Shown here in pieces: positions 45,678 to 56,220 of a DNA stretch of 64,000 bases; position 1 is the first letter of the stretch; every line of letters begins with the position of its first letter. The stretch is from Brevibacterium moorei (lineage in GTDB: Bacteria > Actinomycetota > Actinomycetes > Actinomycetales > Brevibacteriaceae): assembly GCF_024580735.1 (NCBI RefSeq), contig NZ_JANIJX010000003.1, forward strand, positions 1 through 64,000. Direction: 5' to 3'. The translations under genes and the position numbers were made by a program. Under the pieces are notes generated by a model. That model ran no database searches, was not told the origin of the DNA, and saw only the letters and a list, made by a program, of their open reading frames with translations.

Positions 45678-47281
45678 TGTCCGCGTCTCAGAATCCCCAG
45701 CCCACCGGCCCGAAGCCCGCCGGTTCCCAACCTTCGGCCGCGCCTCGCCGTGCCGACGGAACGGTCGCCCCGTCGCCCGAACACGTCCGCCCACACCCGT
45801 TCCCGGCCTCGCACGCCGGGCCCGCAGTCGGCGCCCCGGCCACCAGTGCGACCAAGTTCCTCAGTGTCTTCCAGCTGGCGATCATGACGGTCGTGACCGT
45901 CGCCAGCCTGCGCAGCCTGCCTGCCATGGCCGGATACGGGCTGGCCTCGGTGGCGTTGTTCGTCATCCCCGCCATCCTGTTCCTGGTGCCCACGGCGCTG
46001 GTCGCCGCGGAACTGGCCACCGGATGGAAGGGAGGCGTGTTCGTCTGGATCCGCGAGGCCTTCGGCGATCGCTGGGGCTTCGAGGCAATCTGGCTGCAGT
46101 GGATCCAGAACGTCGTCTGGTATCCCACCCAGATCGCCTTCATCGCCGCCAGCCTGTCCTTCGTTGTCGGACACACCGGCCTGGCGGATTCGGGCCTGTT
46201 CACCGCGATCGTGATCCTCGTCCTCTACTGGGGTTCGACCCTGATCACCCTGCGCGGCGGGAAGCTGTTCGCCAATGTGGGCACGTGGAGCGGCCTGTTC
46301 GGCACGATCCTGCCCGGCATTCTGCTGATCGTCTTCGGTGTGATCTGGCTGGGGTCGGGACAGTCCTCGCAGACCTCGCTGGAACCCACGGCGCTGATCC
46401 CGCCGCATACGGGACTGTCCGCGATCGTGTTGATCGTGTCCAATGTGCTCGCCTATGCGGGCATGGAGGTCAACGCAGTGCACGCGAACGATCTGCGCAA
46501 TCCCGGCAAGGGTTACCCGCGCTCAATCCTCATCGCCTCGGTGTTGATCCTGGCGGTGTTCATCCTGCCGGTGCTGGCGATCGCCGTGGCCGTACCCAAG
46601 GCCCAACTGGGGCTGACCAATGGCATCAACCTGGCGTTCCAGACTTTCTTCGACGCCTGGCACATGGGCTGGGGCACTCCGGTGATATCGGCGCTGATCG
46701 CTCTGGGTGCCTTCGCCTCGGTCGTCACCTGGATCGCGGGCCCCTCGCGCGGCTTGTTGGCGGCGGCCCGCAACGGACTGCTTCCGCCGGCGCTGCAGAA
46801 GCGGAACAAGGCCGGGGTCCAGTCCGGGATCCTGACCGTGCAGGGCATCATCGTCACGATCCTCGCGGCGCTGTTCATCGTCATTCCCAATGTGAATACG
46901 GCGTTCATCGCGCTCGTGGACATGGCCGCCGCCCTCTACCTGATCATGTACATGCTCATGTTCGCAGCGGCGATCAGGTTGCGCCGAACCCGGCCGGATG
47001 TGGAGCGTACGTACCGTGTGCGCGGGATGGACGTCATCGCCGGCGTCGGATTCGTCGCCTGCCTCGCGGCCTTCGTGCTCAGCTTCATCGCGCCATCGGG
47101 ATTCACCGCGATGCCGGCGGGCATATACCCGGTTGTGGTGGGAATCGTCGTGGTGGTGCTGGCGGCACCCCCGCTGCTCTTCTACCACTTCCGCAAACCC
47201 GGCTGGGACAAGCGGACCCCCGAGGAGATCGCCGAGGCCGAGAAGTCGATCCTGGTCAATCCGCCGGACGACGCCGGCTGA
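45677..47281 (+). CDS. gadC: glutamate:GABA antiporter (APC family)
   Basis: This 534-aa APC-superfamily transporter has about 12 helices and a 70-residue Pro/Ala-rich N-tail. It exchanges external glutamate for internal GABA. Typical elements are ELATGWKGGVFVWIREAFG, FVWIREAFGDRWGF and the long extension after the last helix (KPGWDKRTPEEIAEAEK). In GadC a C-terminal plug gives pH gating; a short tail is present here. Translation is coupled to gadB by a 1-nt stop/start overlap. Confidence 0.92.
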   Translation: MSASQNPQPTGPKPAGSQPSAAPRRADGTVAPSPEHVRPHPFPASHAGPAVGAPATSATKFLSVFQLAIMTVVTVASLRSLPAMAGYGLASVALFVIPAILFLVPTALVAAELATGWKGGVFVWIREAFGDRWGFEAIWLQWIQNVVWYPTQIAFIAASLSFVVGHTGLADSGLFTAIVILVLYWGSTLITLRGGKLFANVGTWSGLFGTILPGILLIVFGVIWLGSGQSSQTSLEPTALIPPHTGLSAIVLIVSNVLAYAGMEVNAVHANDLRNPGKGYPRSILIASVLILAVFILPVLAIAVAVPKAQLGLTNGINLAFQTFFDAWHMGWGTPVISALIALGAFASVVTWIAGPSRGLLAAARNGLLPPALQKRNKAGVQSGILTVQGIIVTILAALFIVIPNVNTAFIALVDMAAALYLIMYMLMFAAAIRLRRTRPDVERTYRVRGMDVIAGVGFVACLAAFVLSFIAPSGFTAMPAGIYPVVVGIVVVVLAAPPLLFYHFRKPGWDKRTPEEIAEAEKSILVNPPDDAG

Positions 47282-47328
47282 GCCGCGGCTGATCACCCGG
47301 CCGGTCGGGGCTGATAGGCTGGCGCCTC

Positions 47329-48306
47329 GTGAAATCACCCCTGCCCCCGCGCGAGGGCATCAGCGCCAACCGGCTGCGCGCACCCGGCGGCCTGCAGACA
47401 CACGCCGGCGCACATCTGCCGGTGCCCGCGACCGTGGACCAGTGGCTGGCCGGGCTCTTCCCCGCCGCCGCACCCTCCGAACTAACAGCCCTGCTCGACC
47501 CAGCTGCCGGCGATATGCGCGATGAGTCCGGCGCCCCGGTCGAAGCCGGGGACCCGCCGCACCCCGGCGGCTTCTACTTCTTCCACCGGCCCGTCCCGCC
47601 CGAAGCCCGGATTCCCTTCGAAGTGACCACCGTCTACGAGGACGCGGACCTGCTGGTCGTCGACAAGCCCCATTTCCTGGCCTCGACGCCCAATGGCCGT
47701 TTCGTGCGCGAATGCGTGGTCACCCGGGCACGCGTCGAACGCGATGAGCCGGACTTGGTGGCCATCCACCGGCTGGACCGGGTGACCGCCGGCCTGCTCG
47801 TTCTCTCCCGCCGCCCGCAGACCCGGGGCGCCTACCAGAGCCTGTTCCAGGCCCGCCGCGTGCACAAGCAGTACCTGGCCCTGGCCCGCCTGCCCCGCGG
47901 TTTCGACCCGGAGACCTTCGCCGGGGGATTCCCACTGGAGCGCCACAGCCGGCTGGACAAGGAGCCGGGCACCAGGCAGATGCTCGAGGTGCCAGGGCCC
48001 GCGAACGCGCATACGACGCTGGAGTTCGTCCGGGAGGTCGCCTCTGCCCAGGGGGAGGCCCGCACCGGCCTGTTCCGACTGCATCCGCATACGGGCCGGA
48101 CCCACCAGCTGCGCGTGCACATGAACGCCCTGGGCCTGCCGATCCTGGGCGACCCCGTCTACCCACGGGATCTGGCGCCGGACCCCTACGACTTCTCCAG
48201 CCCCCTGCAGCTGCTGGCCCACCGCCTCGCCTTCACTGATCCGCTGACCGGCCGGGAGCGGGCGTTCGAATCGAGGCTGACGCTTCGCGGGACGTCACCG
48301 GCGTGA
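47329..48306 (+). CDS. RluA-family pseudouridine synthase, 325 aa
   Basis: It isomerises uridine to pseudouridine in rRNA or tRNA. The catalytic motif HRLDRVTAGLLV has the catalytic Asp in H-R-L-D, and RTHQLRVH and HPHTGR are family marks. No S4 RNA-binding domain is present; the N-terminal region of about 75 residues is unusual. GTG 47329. It is separated from gadC by 47 bp. The target RNA is unknown. Confidence 0.88.
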   Translation: MKSPLPPREGISANRLRAPGGLQTHAGAHLPVPATVDQWLAGLFPAAAPSELTALLDPAAGDMRDESGAPVEAGDPPHPGGFYFFHRPVPPEARIPFEVTTVYEDADLLVVDKPHFLASTPNGRFVRECVVTRARVERDEPDLVAIHRLDRVTAGLLVLSRRPQTRGAYQSLFQARRVHKQYLALARLPRGFDPETFAGGFPLERHSRLDKEPGTRQMLEVPGPANAHTTLEFVREVASAQGEARTGLFRLHPHTGRTHQLRVHMNALGLPILGDPVYPRDLAPDPYDFSSPLQLLAHRLAFTDPLTGRERAFESRLTLRGTSPA

Positions 48307-48441
48307 GACTCGACACGTTCGGCTGGATTCGGCTGCCCGGCGCCACCGGGCGGGGAATATGATTGACGAAATCAAAGTTTGAACTGCACATCTTCTGGCC
48401 CGGAGCCGGCGAACCAGCCGGTGGCCCGGCCCGGAGGGTAG

Positions 48442-50004
<1,563 letters not shown>

Positions 50005-50026
50005 GTCCCATCGTCTGAGTCGCGGT

Positions 50027-50088
50027 GCCGCGTGGCCGGGACCCGCCATGGACCCATCCAGGGGTCCGGCGGGTTCCGGCCACGCGGC
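50027..50088 (+). terminator. guaB terminator hairpin
   Basis: GCCGCGTGGCCGG and its complement form an about 21-bp stem with one mismatch, 23 bp after the guaB stop, followed by GTTTTC. Confidence 0.85.
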
Positions 50089-50149
50089 GTTTTCGCAGAT
50101 GGGCGGGCAAAGGGGTGACATATCGCTCCGGCGGTCGCACACTTGTGGC

Positions 50150-51148
50150 ATGACACCGAACCCCGTTCCAGACCCCAGACCGCCCACCGACGAAACCGAA
50201 CGGACCCCGCTGGCCGTCTCCCTGTGGTTCGACAGGTGCGCACAGGATGCCGTTGAGCACTACACCAGGGCGTTTCGCTCCGTCACCGTCGAACGCGCCG
50301 AGAACTACCCGGCCGATCCCGCAGAGCTCCCTGACTTCCAACGCGATTTGGCCGGCGAACTCCTGGCGCTCGACCTGCGGATCGAGGACCTGGACTTCAC
50401 CTTCATCAACGCCGATGACACCTTCCGGCCGACCCCGTCGCTCAACCTGACCGTTAACTTCGATCCGGCCCGGCACACCGATGCCCGTGCCTATCTGGAC
50501 CGGGTCCACGCGGTGCTGATGGAGGGTGGCCGCGAACTGATGCCGTTGGACGCCTATCCGTTCAGCCCGCACTACGCCTGGGTTGAGGACCGCTTCGGGG
50601 TGAGCTGGCAGCTGATGGTGACGAACCCGGACGGGCAGCCCCGACCGTTCCTGCTGCCCTCGCTGAGCTTCGGCGGTCCCCAGCAGAACCGTGCGGCCGA
50701 GGCCGTCGACTACTATCTGCAGACCTTCACCCGGATCTTCGGCCCCGACCTCCCCAGCGGACTGGGCCACCTGTACACCTATGGCGAGTTCGGCGGGGTC
50801 CCGGACCTGGGCCCGGGGGTCGAATCGCCGGTTACCGCCGAATCCGTGATCCACGCGGACTTCCGGCTCGCCGGGCAGTGGTGCACGGCGATGGACCCAG
50901 GGGCAGGCCAGGACTTCACCTTCACGGAGGGTGTCTCGCTCATCGTCTACGCGCAGGACCAGGCGCAGATCGACGCACTGTGGGAGGCTCTGTCGCATGT
51001 CCCGGAGGCCGAGGCCTGCGGCTGGTGCAAGGATCGCTTCGGCCTGAGCTGGCAGATCGTCCCGCGCACCTGGCCGGAGCTGAGCACCAGGCCGGGGGCC
51101 TATCAGACGATGATGGGCCAGAAGAAGATCATCATCGCCGAATACTGA
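50150..51148 (+). CDS. VOC (PhnB-like) family protein with two domains, 332 aa
   Basis: Two vicinal-oxygen-chelate/PhnB-type modules (about 20-160 and 168-330) are each marked by a phrase like A-V-E-H-Y-T or A-V-D-Y-Y and by RFGVSWQLM or RFGLSWQIV. Family members include 3-demethylubiquinone methyltransferase-like and glyoxalase-like proteins; no reaction can be assigned. ATG 50150 is used because upstream codons overlap the guaB terminator. Confidence 0.8.
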   Translation: MTPNPVPDPRPPTDETERTPLAVSLWFDRCAQDAVEHYTRAFRSVTVERAENYPADPAELPDFQRDLAGELLALDLRIEDLDFTFINADDTFRPTPSLNLTVNFDPARHTDARAYLDRVHAVLMEGGRELMPLDAYPFSPHYAWVEDRFGVSWQLMVTNPDGQPRPFLLPSLSFGGPQQNRAAEAVDYYLQTFTRIFGPDLPSGLGHLYTYGEFGGVPDLGPGVESPVTAESVIHADFRLAGQWCTAMDPGAGQDFTFTEGVSLIVYAQDQAQIDALWEALSHVPEAEACGWCKDRFGLSWQIVPRTWPELSTRPGAYQTMMGQKKIIIAEY

Positions 51149-51215
51149 GTTCGGCTCGACCCCGGCCGGATTCCCCGGGACCGACCGTGATCCGGCCGCT
51201 GGGAACGGCCGAGGT

Positions 51216-52055
51216 TCAGGCCGGCCGAGGCGCGGCGCCACCGCCGGCACGGCGCTTGCGGAACAGGACCTGCTGGCTGATCGAGGCCAGCAGGACGCCG
51301 GAGGAGTCGGTGATGTCCCCGTGGTAGAGCCCGCGCCCGTAGGCCACGGAGCGGGGCCGCAGGTCCATCAGCATCCACTCCTCGGCGTCCATCGGGCGGT
51401 GGAACCACAGAGTGTGGTCCAAGCTCGACTGCGATTGGAACTCCTCGGTGTTGTACGTGCCGATGCCCGACGAGATGTCGGAAAGATAGGTCACCGCCAG
51501 GATGTTCATGAGGTCACGGCTGATCGTCGCAGCCCCCACCCCGGTGCGGCTCAGATCGGCCGTACAGCGGGCCCAGAAGCGCTGCGGATAGTCGGGTTCG
51601 GGGAAACCCGGTTCGGTCCTCCTGCCCTCGAAGCTGAACAGTCGGGGGATCGGGTAGAACTCCTTCATCGGCAACTCGTGGTCGTTCAGCGCCGTATCGC
51701 CCTGCACATCGGGGGACTTCCCCGGCAGTGCGAAGGACGCCGACATATTGAAGATGACCCGTCCGTTCTGCAGTGCCACCACGCGCCGGGCCGAATAGGA
51801 ACCACCGTCGCGGTCGCGGAAGACCTGGAAGACCGTGGGCTTCGAGGCGTCGCCGGGCCGCAGGAAGTATCCGTGCAGAGAGTGCGGCAGGCGCCCGGAG
51901 TCCACGGTCAGGGCCGCGGCCAGCAGGGATTGGGTGGCGACCTGGCCGCCGTAGAGCGCGAAGGGTTCGTCGAAGACGAAGCCGGCGCGGTAGATGTTGA
52001 GGTCGATCTTCTCCAACTGCAGAAGATTGAGCAGGCTGCCGGGTGCTTCGGTCAC
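51216..52055 (-). CDS. tesB: acyl-CoA thioesterase II
   Basis: It hydrolyses acyl-CoA to free fatty acid and CoA. The double hot-dog protein of 279 aa has the family phrases DGGSYSARRVVALQNG, TYLSDISSG (catalytic Asp in Y-L-S-D), SLDHTLWFHRP and GRGLYHGDI. ATG 52055. It diverges from the thiamine operon. Its role (beta-oxidation overflow or lipid turnover) is inferred from the family. Confidence 0.92.
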   Translation of the reverse strand: MTEAPGSLLNLLQLEKIDLNIYRAGFVFDEPFALYGGQVATQSLLAAALTVDSGRLPHSLHGYFLRPGDASKPTVFQVFRDRDGGSYSARRVVALQNGRVIFNMSASFALPGKSPDVQGDTALNDHELPMKEFYPIPRLFSFEGRRTEPGFPEPDYPQRFWARCTADLSRTGVGAATISRDLMNILAVTYLSDISSGIGTYNTEEFQSQSSLDHTLWFHRPMDAEEWMLMDLRPRSVAYGRGLYHGDITDSSGVLLASISQQVLFRKRRAGGGAAPRPA

Positions 52056-52125
52056 GGTTCCTCCAAGGTTCGGGCTATGCGGGGATACCCCAACTCTAGA
52101 CTGCCGTGGATGTTAGTGTGGAGCC

Positions 52126-52243
52126 GATGACACGGGGTGCCCAGGTAGTCGCACCGGCGCGGGTTCGTGCCGCCGCCGGCCGGCCAGGGCTGAGAACACA
52201 CCCGTCGAACCTGTCTGGATAACTCCTGCGAAGGGATGGTCAT
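52126..52243 (+). promoter_or_regulatory. TPP riboswitch (THI box)
   Basis: Consensus pieces are present in order: GGGGTGCCC, GGCTGAGA, ACCCGTCGAACCTG, TCTGGATAACTCCTGCG, AAGGGA. The first bases GATGAC (52126-52131) can pair with GTCAT (52239-52243), covering the AUG of thiE. Binding of thiamine diphosphate should block translation of thiE-thiD-tenA. Confidence 0.92.
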
Positions 52244-52973
52244 GATTGACCCCGCTGTGCTCAACCCCCGCCTGATCCCCTACGATTTCAGCCTGTATTT
52301 GGTGACCGACACCGCGATGTGCACCGCCGCCGGGCGCGGCGTGGCCGACACCGTCGCAGCCGCTGTCACCGGCGGCGCCTCGGTCGTGCAGGTGCGCGAG
52401 AAACACGCCTCCGACGCCGAGGTCCTGGCCCTGACCCTGGACGTGTTCGCCGCCCTGCGCGGCATCCCCGCACCGGCCGGGACGGCGGCCGAGAACGTCC
52501 CCGTGTTCCTCGACGACCGCGTCGAAGTCGTCGCCGAACTGCGTCGGCGCGGCCTGCCCGCCCACATCCACGTGGGCCAGACGGACATGCCGCCGGCCCA
52601 GGTCCGCGCCCGCCTGGGCGCCGAACCCCTGCTGGGCCTGTCCGCCCACACCGCCGAACAGTTCGCCGTCGCCGCCAAGGCCGGGGGAGTGGACCTGTTC
52701 GGAGTCGGCCCCGTCTGGGCCACCCGGACGAAGGACGTGCAGCGCCCAGCACTGGGCGTCGAGCACTGGACCGAACTGAACCGGGAGGCACTGGAACTCG
52801 GGATCCCCGCCGTGGCGATCGGCGGGATCAAGGGCCACAACGTCCACGAACTCGCCGGCGCCGGCGCCCTGGGCGTGTGCGTGGTCTCCGATATCTGCAC
52901 TGCAGCCGATCCCGAGGCCGCAGCGCGGTCGATCCGCGCGGCCTACCTCGGCGCGCAGGGGGAGAACCGATGA
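52242..52973 (+). CDS. thiE: thiamine-phosphate synthase
   Basis: It joins HMP diphosphate and the thiazole phosphate to form thiamine phosphate. The 243-aa TIM barrel has LYLVTDT, SVVQVREKHASDAE, VFLDDRVEVV, HVGQTDMP, LGLSAHT and FGVGPVWATRTKD, all standard. ATG 52242 has the AAGGGA box; ATG 52236 in frame is also possible. It overlaps thiD by 4 nt and is controlled by the riboswitch. Confidence 0.95.
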   Translation: MIDPAVLNPRLIPYDFSLYLVTDTAMCTAAGRGVADTVAAAVTGGASVVQVREKHASDAEVLALTLDVFAALRGIPAPAGTAAENVPVFLDDRVEVVAELRRRGLPAHIHVGQTDMPPAQVRARLGAEPLLGLSAHTAEQFAVAAKAGGVDLFGVGPVWATRTKDVQRPALGVEHWTELNREALELGIPAVAIGGIKGHNVHELAGAGALGVCVVSDICTAADPEAAARSIRAAYLGAQGENR

Positions 52974-53875
52974 GCACTGCGCCGACGAACACCGTGCCGA
53001 ACCCCACGCCGTTGAATACAGTGAACAGGCCCCCGATCGCCCTGACGATCGCCGGCACCGATCCGTCGGGGGGCGCCGGCATCCACGCCGACCTCAAGAG
53101 CTTCGCCGCCCGTGGCGCCTACGGGACCTCCGTCATCACCGCCCTGGTCGCCCAGAACACCCATGGTGTGTCCCGCGTCTACGGGATCGATGCGGACTTC
53201 GTTGCCGACCAGTTCGACTCGGTGCTCGGGGACATGCCCGTGGACGCGGCGAAGACCGGGATGCTGGGCACCCGAGAGCTGGTCGACCTGACCGTGGACA
53301 AACTCGCAGAGACCCCCGTGCCCCACCTGGTCGTCGACCCCGTCATGGTCTCGACCTCGGGACACCGGCTGCTCGACGCCGACGCGATCGGCGCGGTGCG
53401 CGCGCGCCTGCTGCCGGTCGCCTCGGTCATCACCCCGAACCTGCCGGAAGCGGCCCTGCTGCTCGGCGATGACGTCGCCGAGGCCCGCGACGAGTCCCAG
53501 ATGACGGCCCAGGCCCGCGAACTCGTGGCGCGCGGGGCCCGGGCGGCCCTGGTCAAGGGCGGCCACGGCACCGGCGGCACTGTCTTCGACGTGCTCGCCG
53601 TCGCGGATGGCCACGGGGCGACCTCGGTGCACGTGTACACGCACCCACGGGTCGCCTCGGCCAATACCCACGGCACCGGCTGCACCCTGTCCGCCGCCAT
53701 CACCGCGGAACTGGCCCGCGGGGCACAGCTGGAGCCCGCGGTCTTCGAGGGCCTGGAGTACCTGGGCCGGGCCCTGGCCGCGGCGGCGGGCTGGAACCTG
53801 TCGCTGGACCCGGCCGGCGCCCACGGGCCGGTCGACCACCTGGTCGATCTGCGCCCCGTGCGCGCACGAGCCTGA
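52970..53875 (+). CDS. thiD: hydroxymethylpyrimidine (phosphate) kinase
   Basis: It phosphorylates HMP and HMP-P. The ribokinase-fold 301-aa protein has ALTIAGTDPSGGAGIHADLKSF near 24-45, VDPVMVSTSGHRLL, TPNLPEA and the anion-hole motif NTHGTGCTLSAAI. The first 20 residues are a Thr/Pro/Asn-rich extension. ATG 52970 overlaps the thiE stop. Typical for a thiE-thiD-tenA salvage operon. Confidence 0.95.
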   Translation: MSTAPTNTVPNPTPLNTVNRPPIALTIAGTDPSGGAGIHADLKSFAARGAYGTSVITALVAQNTHGVSRVYGIDADFVADQFDSVLGDMPVDAAKTGMLGTRELVDLTVDKLAETPVPHLVVDPVMVSTSGHRLLDADAIGAVRARLLPVASVITPNLPEAALLLGDDVAEARDESQMTAQARELVARGARAALVKGGHGTGGTVFDVLAVADGHGATSVHVYTHPRVASANTHGTGCTLSAAITAELARGAQLEPAVFEGLEYLGRALAAAAGWNLSLDPAGAHGPVDHLVDLRPVRARA

Positions 53876-53911
53876 GCACCCGAAACCCGAGCTGAGCACC
53901 CGAAACCCGAG
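53872..53911 (+). repeat. 20-bp tandem repeat between thiD and tenA
   Basis: CTGAGCACCCGAAACCCGAG occurs twice head to tail. It starts at the thiD stop and carries no obvious hairpin. It may be a slippage product. Confidence 0.6.
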
Positions 53912-53923
53912 GAGGGATACACC

Positions 53924-54694
53924 ATGGTCGACTACCACCTGTTCAGCCAGGGCCCGCGCACGCGCGAGCTGTGGAATTCCGTACACGACGTCATCACCCG
54001 GATCGAGGAACTCGACTTCCTGGGCCAACTGGCCGACGGCACACTCGGCCACGAGGCCTTCGTGAACTACCTGTTGCAGGACGAGTTGTACCTGGACGGC
54101 TATGCCCGGGCCATGAGCCTGCTGGGGGCGGCCGCACCCAGCAACGACCAGACCCGCTTCTGGGTCTTGGCCGCCGGCGAGGCGATCGCCGATGAACAGT
54201 CGATGCACGCCGAATTGCTGGCGGACCCCGGGTTCTCAGCGATCGCCGACCGGCTTTCGACCGCGGCCGGTGTGATCGGGGCGGCCTGGCCCGCCGGCGG
54301 GGCCAACCCCACGACACTGGGCTACACCTCCTATCTGCTCAGCCAGGCGGCGAGCGCACCCTATGCGGTGGGAGTCGCCGCGATCCTGCCGTGCTTCTGG
54401 GTGTACGCGCACATCGGCAAGGTCCTGGTTCAGCGGGTGCGGGCGGGGTCCCGCGATCTGGCGGGGCATCCCTTCGCGACCTGGATCGAGGCCTACGACA
54501 GCCCCGACTTCGACGCATCGGTGGTGGGGGCCGTGGGCATCCTCGAGGGCCTGCTGGAGGCCGCGCCGAAGGCCGAGCTCACGCGCATGGTCCAGACGTT
54601 CCGCCAGGCGTGCCTGTACGAACTGCACTTCTGGGCGGCGGCCCATGTGGGCGAGGACTGGCAGGAGCCGAATCACCGCACCCCGCGGGGCTGA
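53924..54694 (+). CDS. tenA: TenA family aminopyrimidine aminohydrolase (thiaminase II)
   Basis: It releases HMP from aminopyrimidine breakdown products for thiamine salvage. The 256-aa all-helical protein has F-V-N-Y-L-L-Q-D-E-L-Y-L, ILPCFWVYAHIG with the catalytic Cys157, and YDSPDF (family Y-x-S-x-x-F). ATG 53924 follows GAGGAGGG. It is last in the riboswitch-controlled operon. Confidence 0.93.
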   Translation: MVDYHLFSQGPRTRELWNSVHDVITRIEELDFLGQLADGTLGHEAFVNYLLQDELYLDGYARAMSLLGAAAPSNDQTRFWVLAAGEAIADEQSMHAELLADPGFSAIADRLSTAAGVIGAAWPAGGANPTTLGYTSYLLSQAASAPYAVGVAAILPCFWVYAHIGKVLVQRVRAGSRDLAGHPFATWIEAYDSPDFDASVVGAVGILEGLLEAAPKAELTRMVQTFRQACLYELHFWAAAHVGEDWQEPNHRTPRG

Positions 54695-54838
54695 GGGCCG
54701 GCGGGGCCGGGACCCCGCGGTGCCCGGACCCGGGAGAGCGCGTCGGGACGTGTGCCGGAGCGGCCCCGGGTGCGTGCCGTGGAGATATGCGTGCGCGGTA
54801 ATGTGGGGACGAACGAAACCCCGAAGAAAGGCAGATCG

Positions 54839-56014
54839 ATGAAGATTCGCGGAGCAGTGCTGCGCACCATGGAGGCTCCCCGGCCCTACGCCGAATCGAA
54901 GCCCCTGGACGTTGTCGAAGTCGAACTCGACGCCCCCGGCCCCGGCGAGGTCCTGCTGAAGATGACGGCGGCCGGCCTGTGCCACTCCGATCTGTCCGTG
55001 GTCAACGGCAACCGCCCCCGCCCGCTGCCGATGCTGCTGGGCCATGAGGGCGCCGGCATCGTCGAACAGGTGGGCCCCGGTGTGAGCGACCTGGCCGTCG
55101 GCGACCACGTGGTCACCGTCTTCCTGCCGCGTTGTGGGAAGTGCGAGAACTGCCTGACAGACGGCAAGCTGCCGTGCATTCCCGGCAGCGCCAGCAACAA
55201 CGCCGGCTATCTGCCCGGCTTCGACACCGCTGCCGATGCGGACGTGCCCCGCGATGGCAACGGGATCGCGCAGCTGACCCGGCTCCATGAGATCGACGCA
55301 GCCGGCAATGTCACGGGGGACCTCTACCATCACCTGGGCGTTTCGGTGTTCGCCGATCACGCGGTGGTCAACCAGGCCTCGGTCGTCAAGGTCGGCGCCG
55401 ACGTCCCGCCCGAGGTCGCAGCGCCCCTGGGCTGCGCCGTGCTCACCGGCGGCGGCGCCGTCATCAACGCCGGCAAGCCGCAGCCGGGCCAGGACGTGAT
55501 GATCGTGGGCCTCGGCGGTGTCGGCATGGCCGCCCTCATCACCGCGCTGGGCCTCGATGGGGTGCGTGTGATCGCGGTGGATGCGAACCCGGACAAGCTG
55601 GTGCGGGCCAAGGAGCTGGGTGCTGCCGCGGCCTTCACCCCGGCACAGGTGGCCGAACAGGGAGTCAAGGCGCCGGTGGTCGTCGAGGCGGCCGGGCATC
55701 CCGCGGCCTTCGAAACCGCCTTCGAGGCGACGGCGGTGGGCGGCACGACCGTGACCGTGGGCCTGCCGGCGCCCGACGCCACCTCCTCGATCCACCCGGT
55801 GGTCCTGACCAGTGAGGCGCGCACCGTGATCGGCTCCTACCTGGGCTCGGCCGTACCCGCCAGGGACATCCCGAAGTACGCCCAGCTGTGGCGGGAGGAC
55901 CGGCTGCCGGTGAAGGAACTCGTGTCCTCGACGATGCGCCTGGACCAGATCAACGAGGCCATGGACACCCTGGCCGACGGTAAGGCGATCCGTCAGGTCA
56001 TCCTGTTCGACTGA
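54839..56014 (+). CDS. zinc-dependent alcohol dehydrogenase (MDR superfamily), 391 aa
   Basis: This medium-chain dehydrogenase oxidises an alcohol or reduces an aldehyde with NAD(P). The catalytic zinc ligands appear in GLCHSDL and LGHEGAG. The structural zinc site is C-G-K-C-E-N-C and a fourth Cys (RCGKCENCLTDGKLPC). The Rossmann motif is VGLGGVGMAAL. ATG 54839 follows GAAAGG. It resembles the long class with an extra loop (about 115-160), such as mycothiol- or aryl-alcohol-type enzymes. The exact substrate is unknown. A terminator follows. Confidence 0.88.
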   Translation: MKIRGAVLRTMEAPRPYAESKPLDVVEVELDAPGPGEVLLKMTAAGLCHSDLSVVNGNRPRPLPMLLGHEGAGIVEQVGPGVSDLAVGDHVVTVFLPRCGKCENCLTDGKLPCIPGSASNNAGYLPGFDTAADADVPRDGNGIAQLTRLHEIDAAGNVTGDLYHHLGVSVFADHAVVNQASVVKVGADVPPEVAAPLGCAVLTGGGAVINAGKPQPGQDVMIVGLGGVGMAALITALGLDGVRVIAVDANPDKLVRAKELGAAAAFTPAQVAEQGVKAPVVVEAAGHPAAFETAFEATAVGGTTVTVGLPAPDATSSIHPVVLTSEARTVIGSYLGSAVPARDIPKYAQLWREDRLPVKELVSSTMRLDQINEAMDTLADGKAIRQVILFD

Positions 56015-56036
56015 GCTTCCGAGCCCGGCCGATTCC

Positions 56037-56083
56037 AGGGCCCCGGCACCGTTCCCAATACCACGGAACGGGACCGGGGCCCT
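56037..56083 (+). terminator. terminator of the alcohol dehydrogenase gene
   Basis: AGGGCCCCGG(C)ACCGTTCC pairs with GGAACGG(GA)CCGGGGCCCT, 22 bp after the stop. A strong hairpin with a small internal bulge. Confidence 0.85.
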
Positions 56084-56153
56084 GATCTATTTCTGCTAGA
56101 ACGCTGTGAAAGGAGTATGCTGTCCTCGGAATATAACCAAGTTGACAACGCTG

Positions 56154-56192
56154 TCGGCGGTCCGCACCCATATCCCCGGTCCGGACCGCCGA
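56154..56192 (+). other. leader hairpin before the MHS transporter
   Basis: TCGGCGGTCCG pairs perfectly with CGGACCGCCGA across a 17-nt loop, 28 bp before the transporter start. No T-run follows, so it may be an RNA control element or protein site. Confidence 0.5.
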
Positions 56193-56220
56193 TGGCATTT
56201 CAAGGAAAAGAGTTCGCACA

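Noticed and set aside
52319..52969. Upstream extension of the thiD frame through thiE
   Set aside because: The extension is Arg/Gly/Pro-rich nonsense opposite thiE codon positions; thiD homology begins near 53035 and ATG 52970 has a ribosome-binding site.
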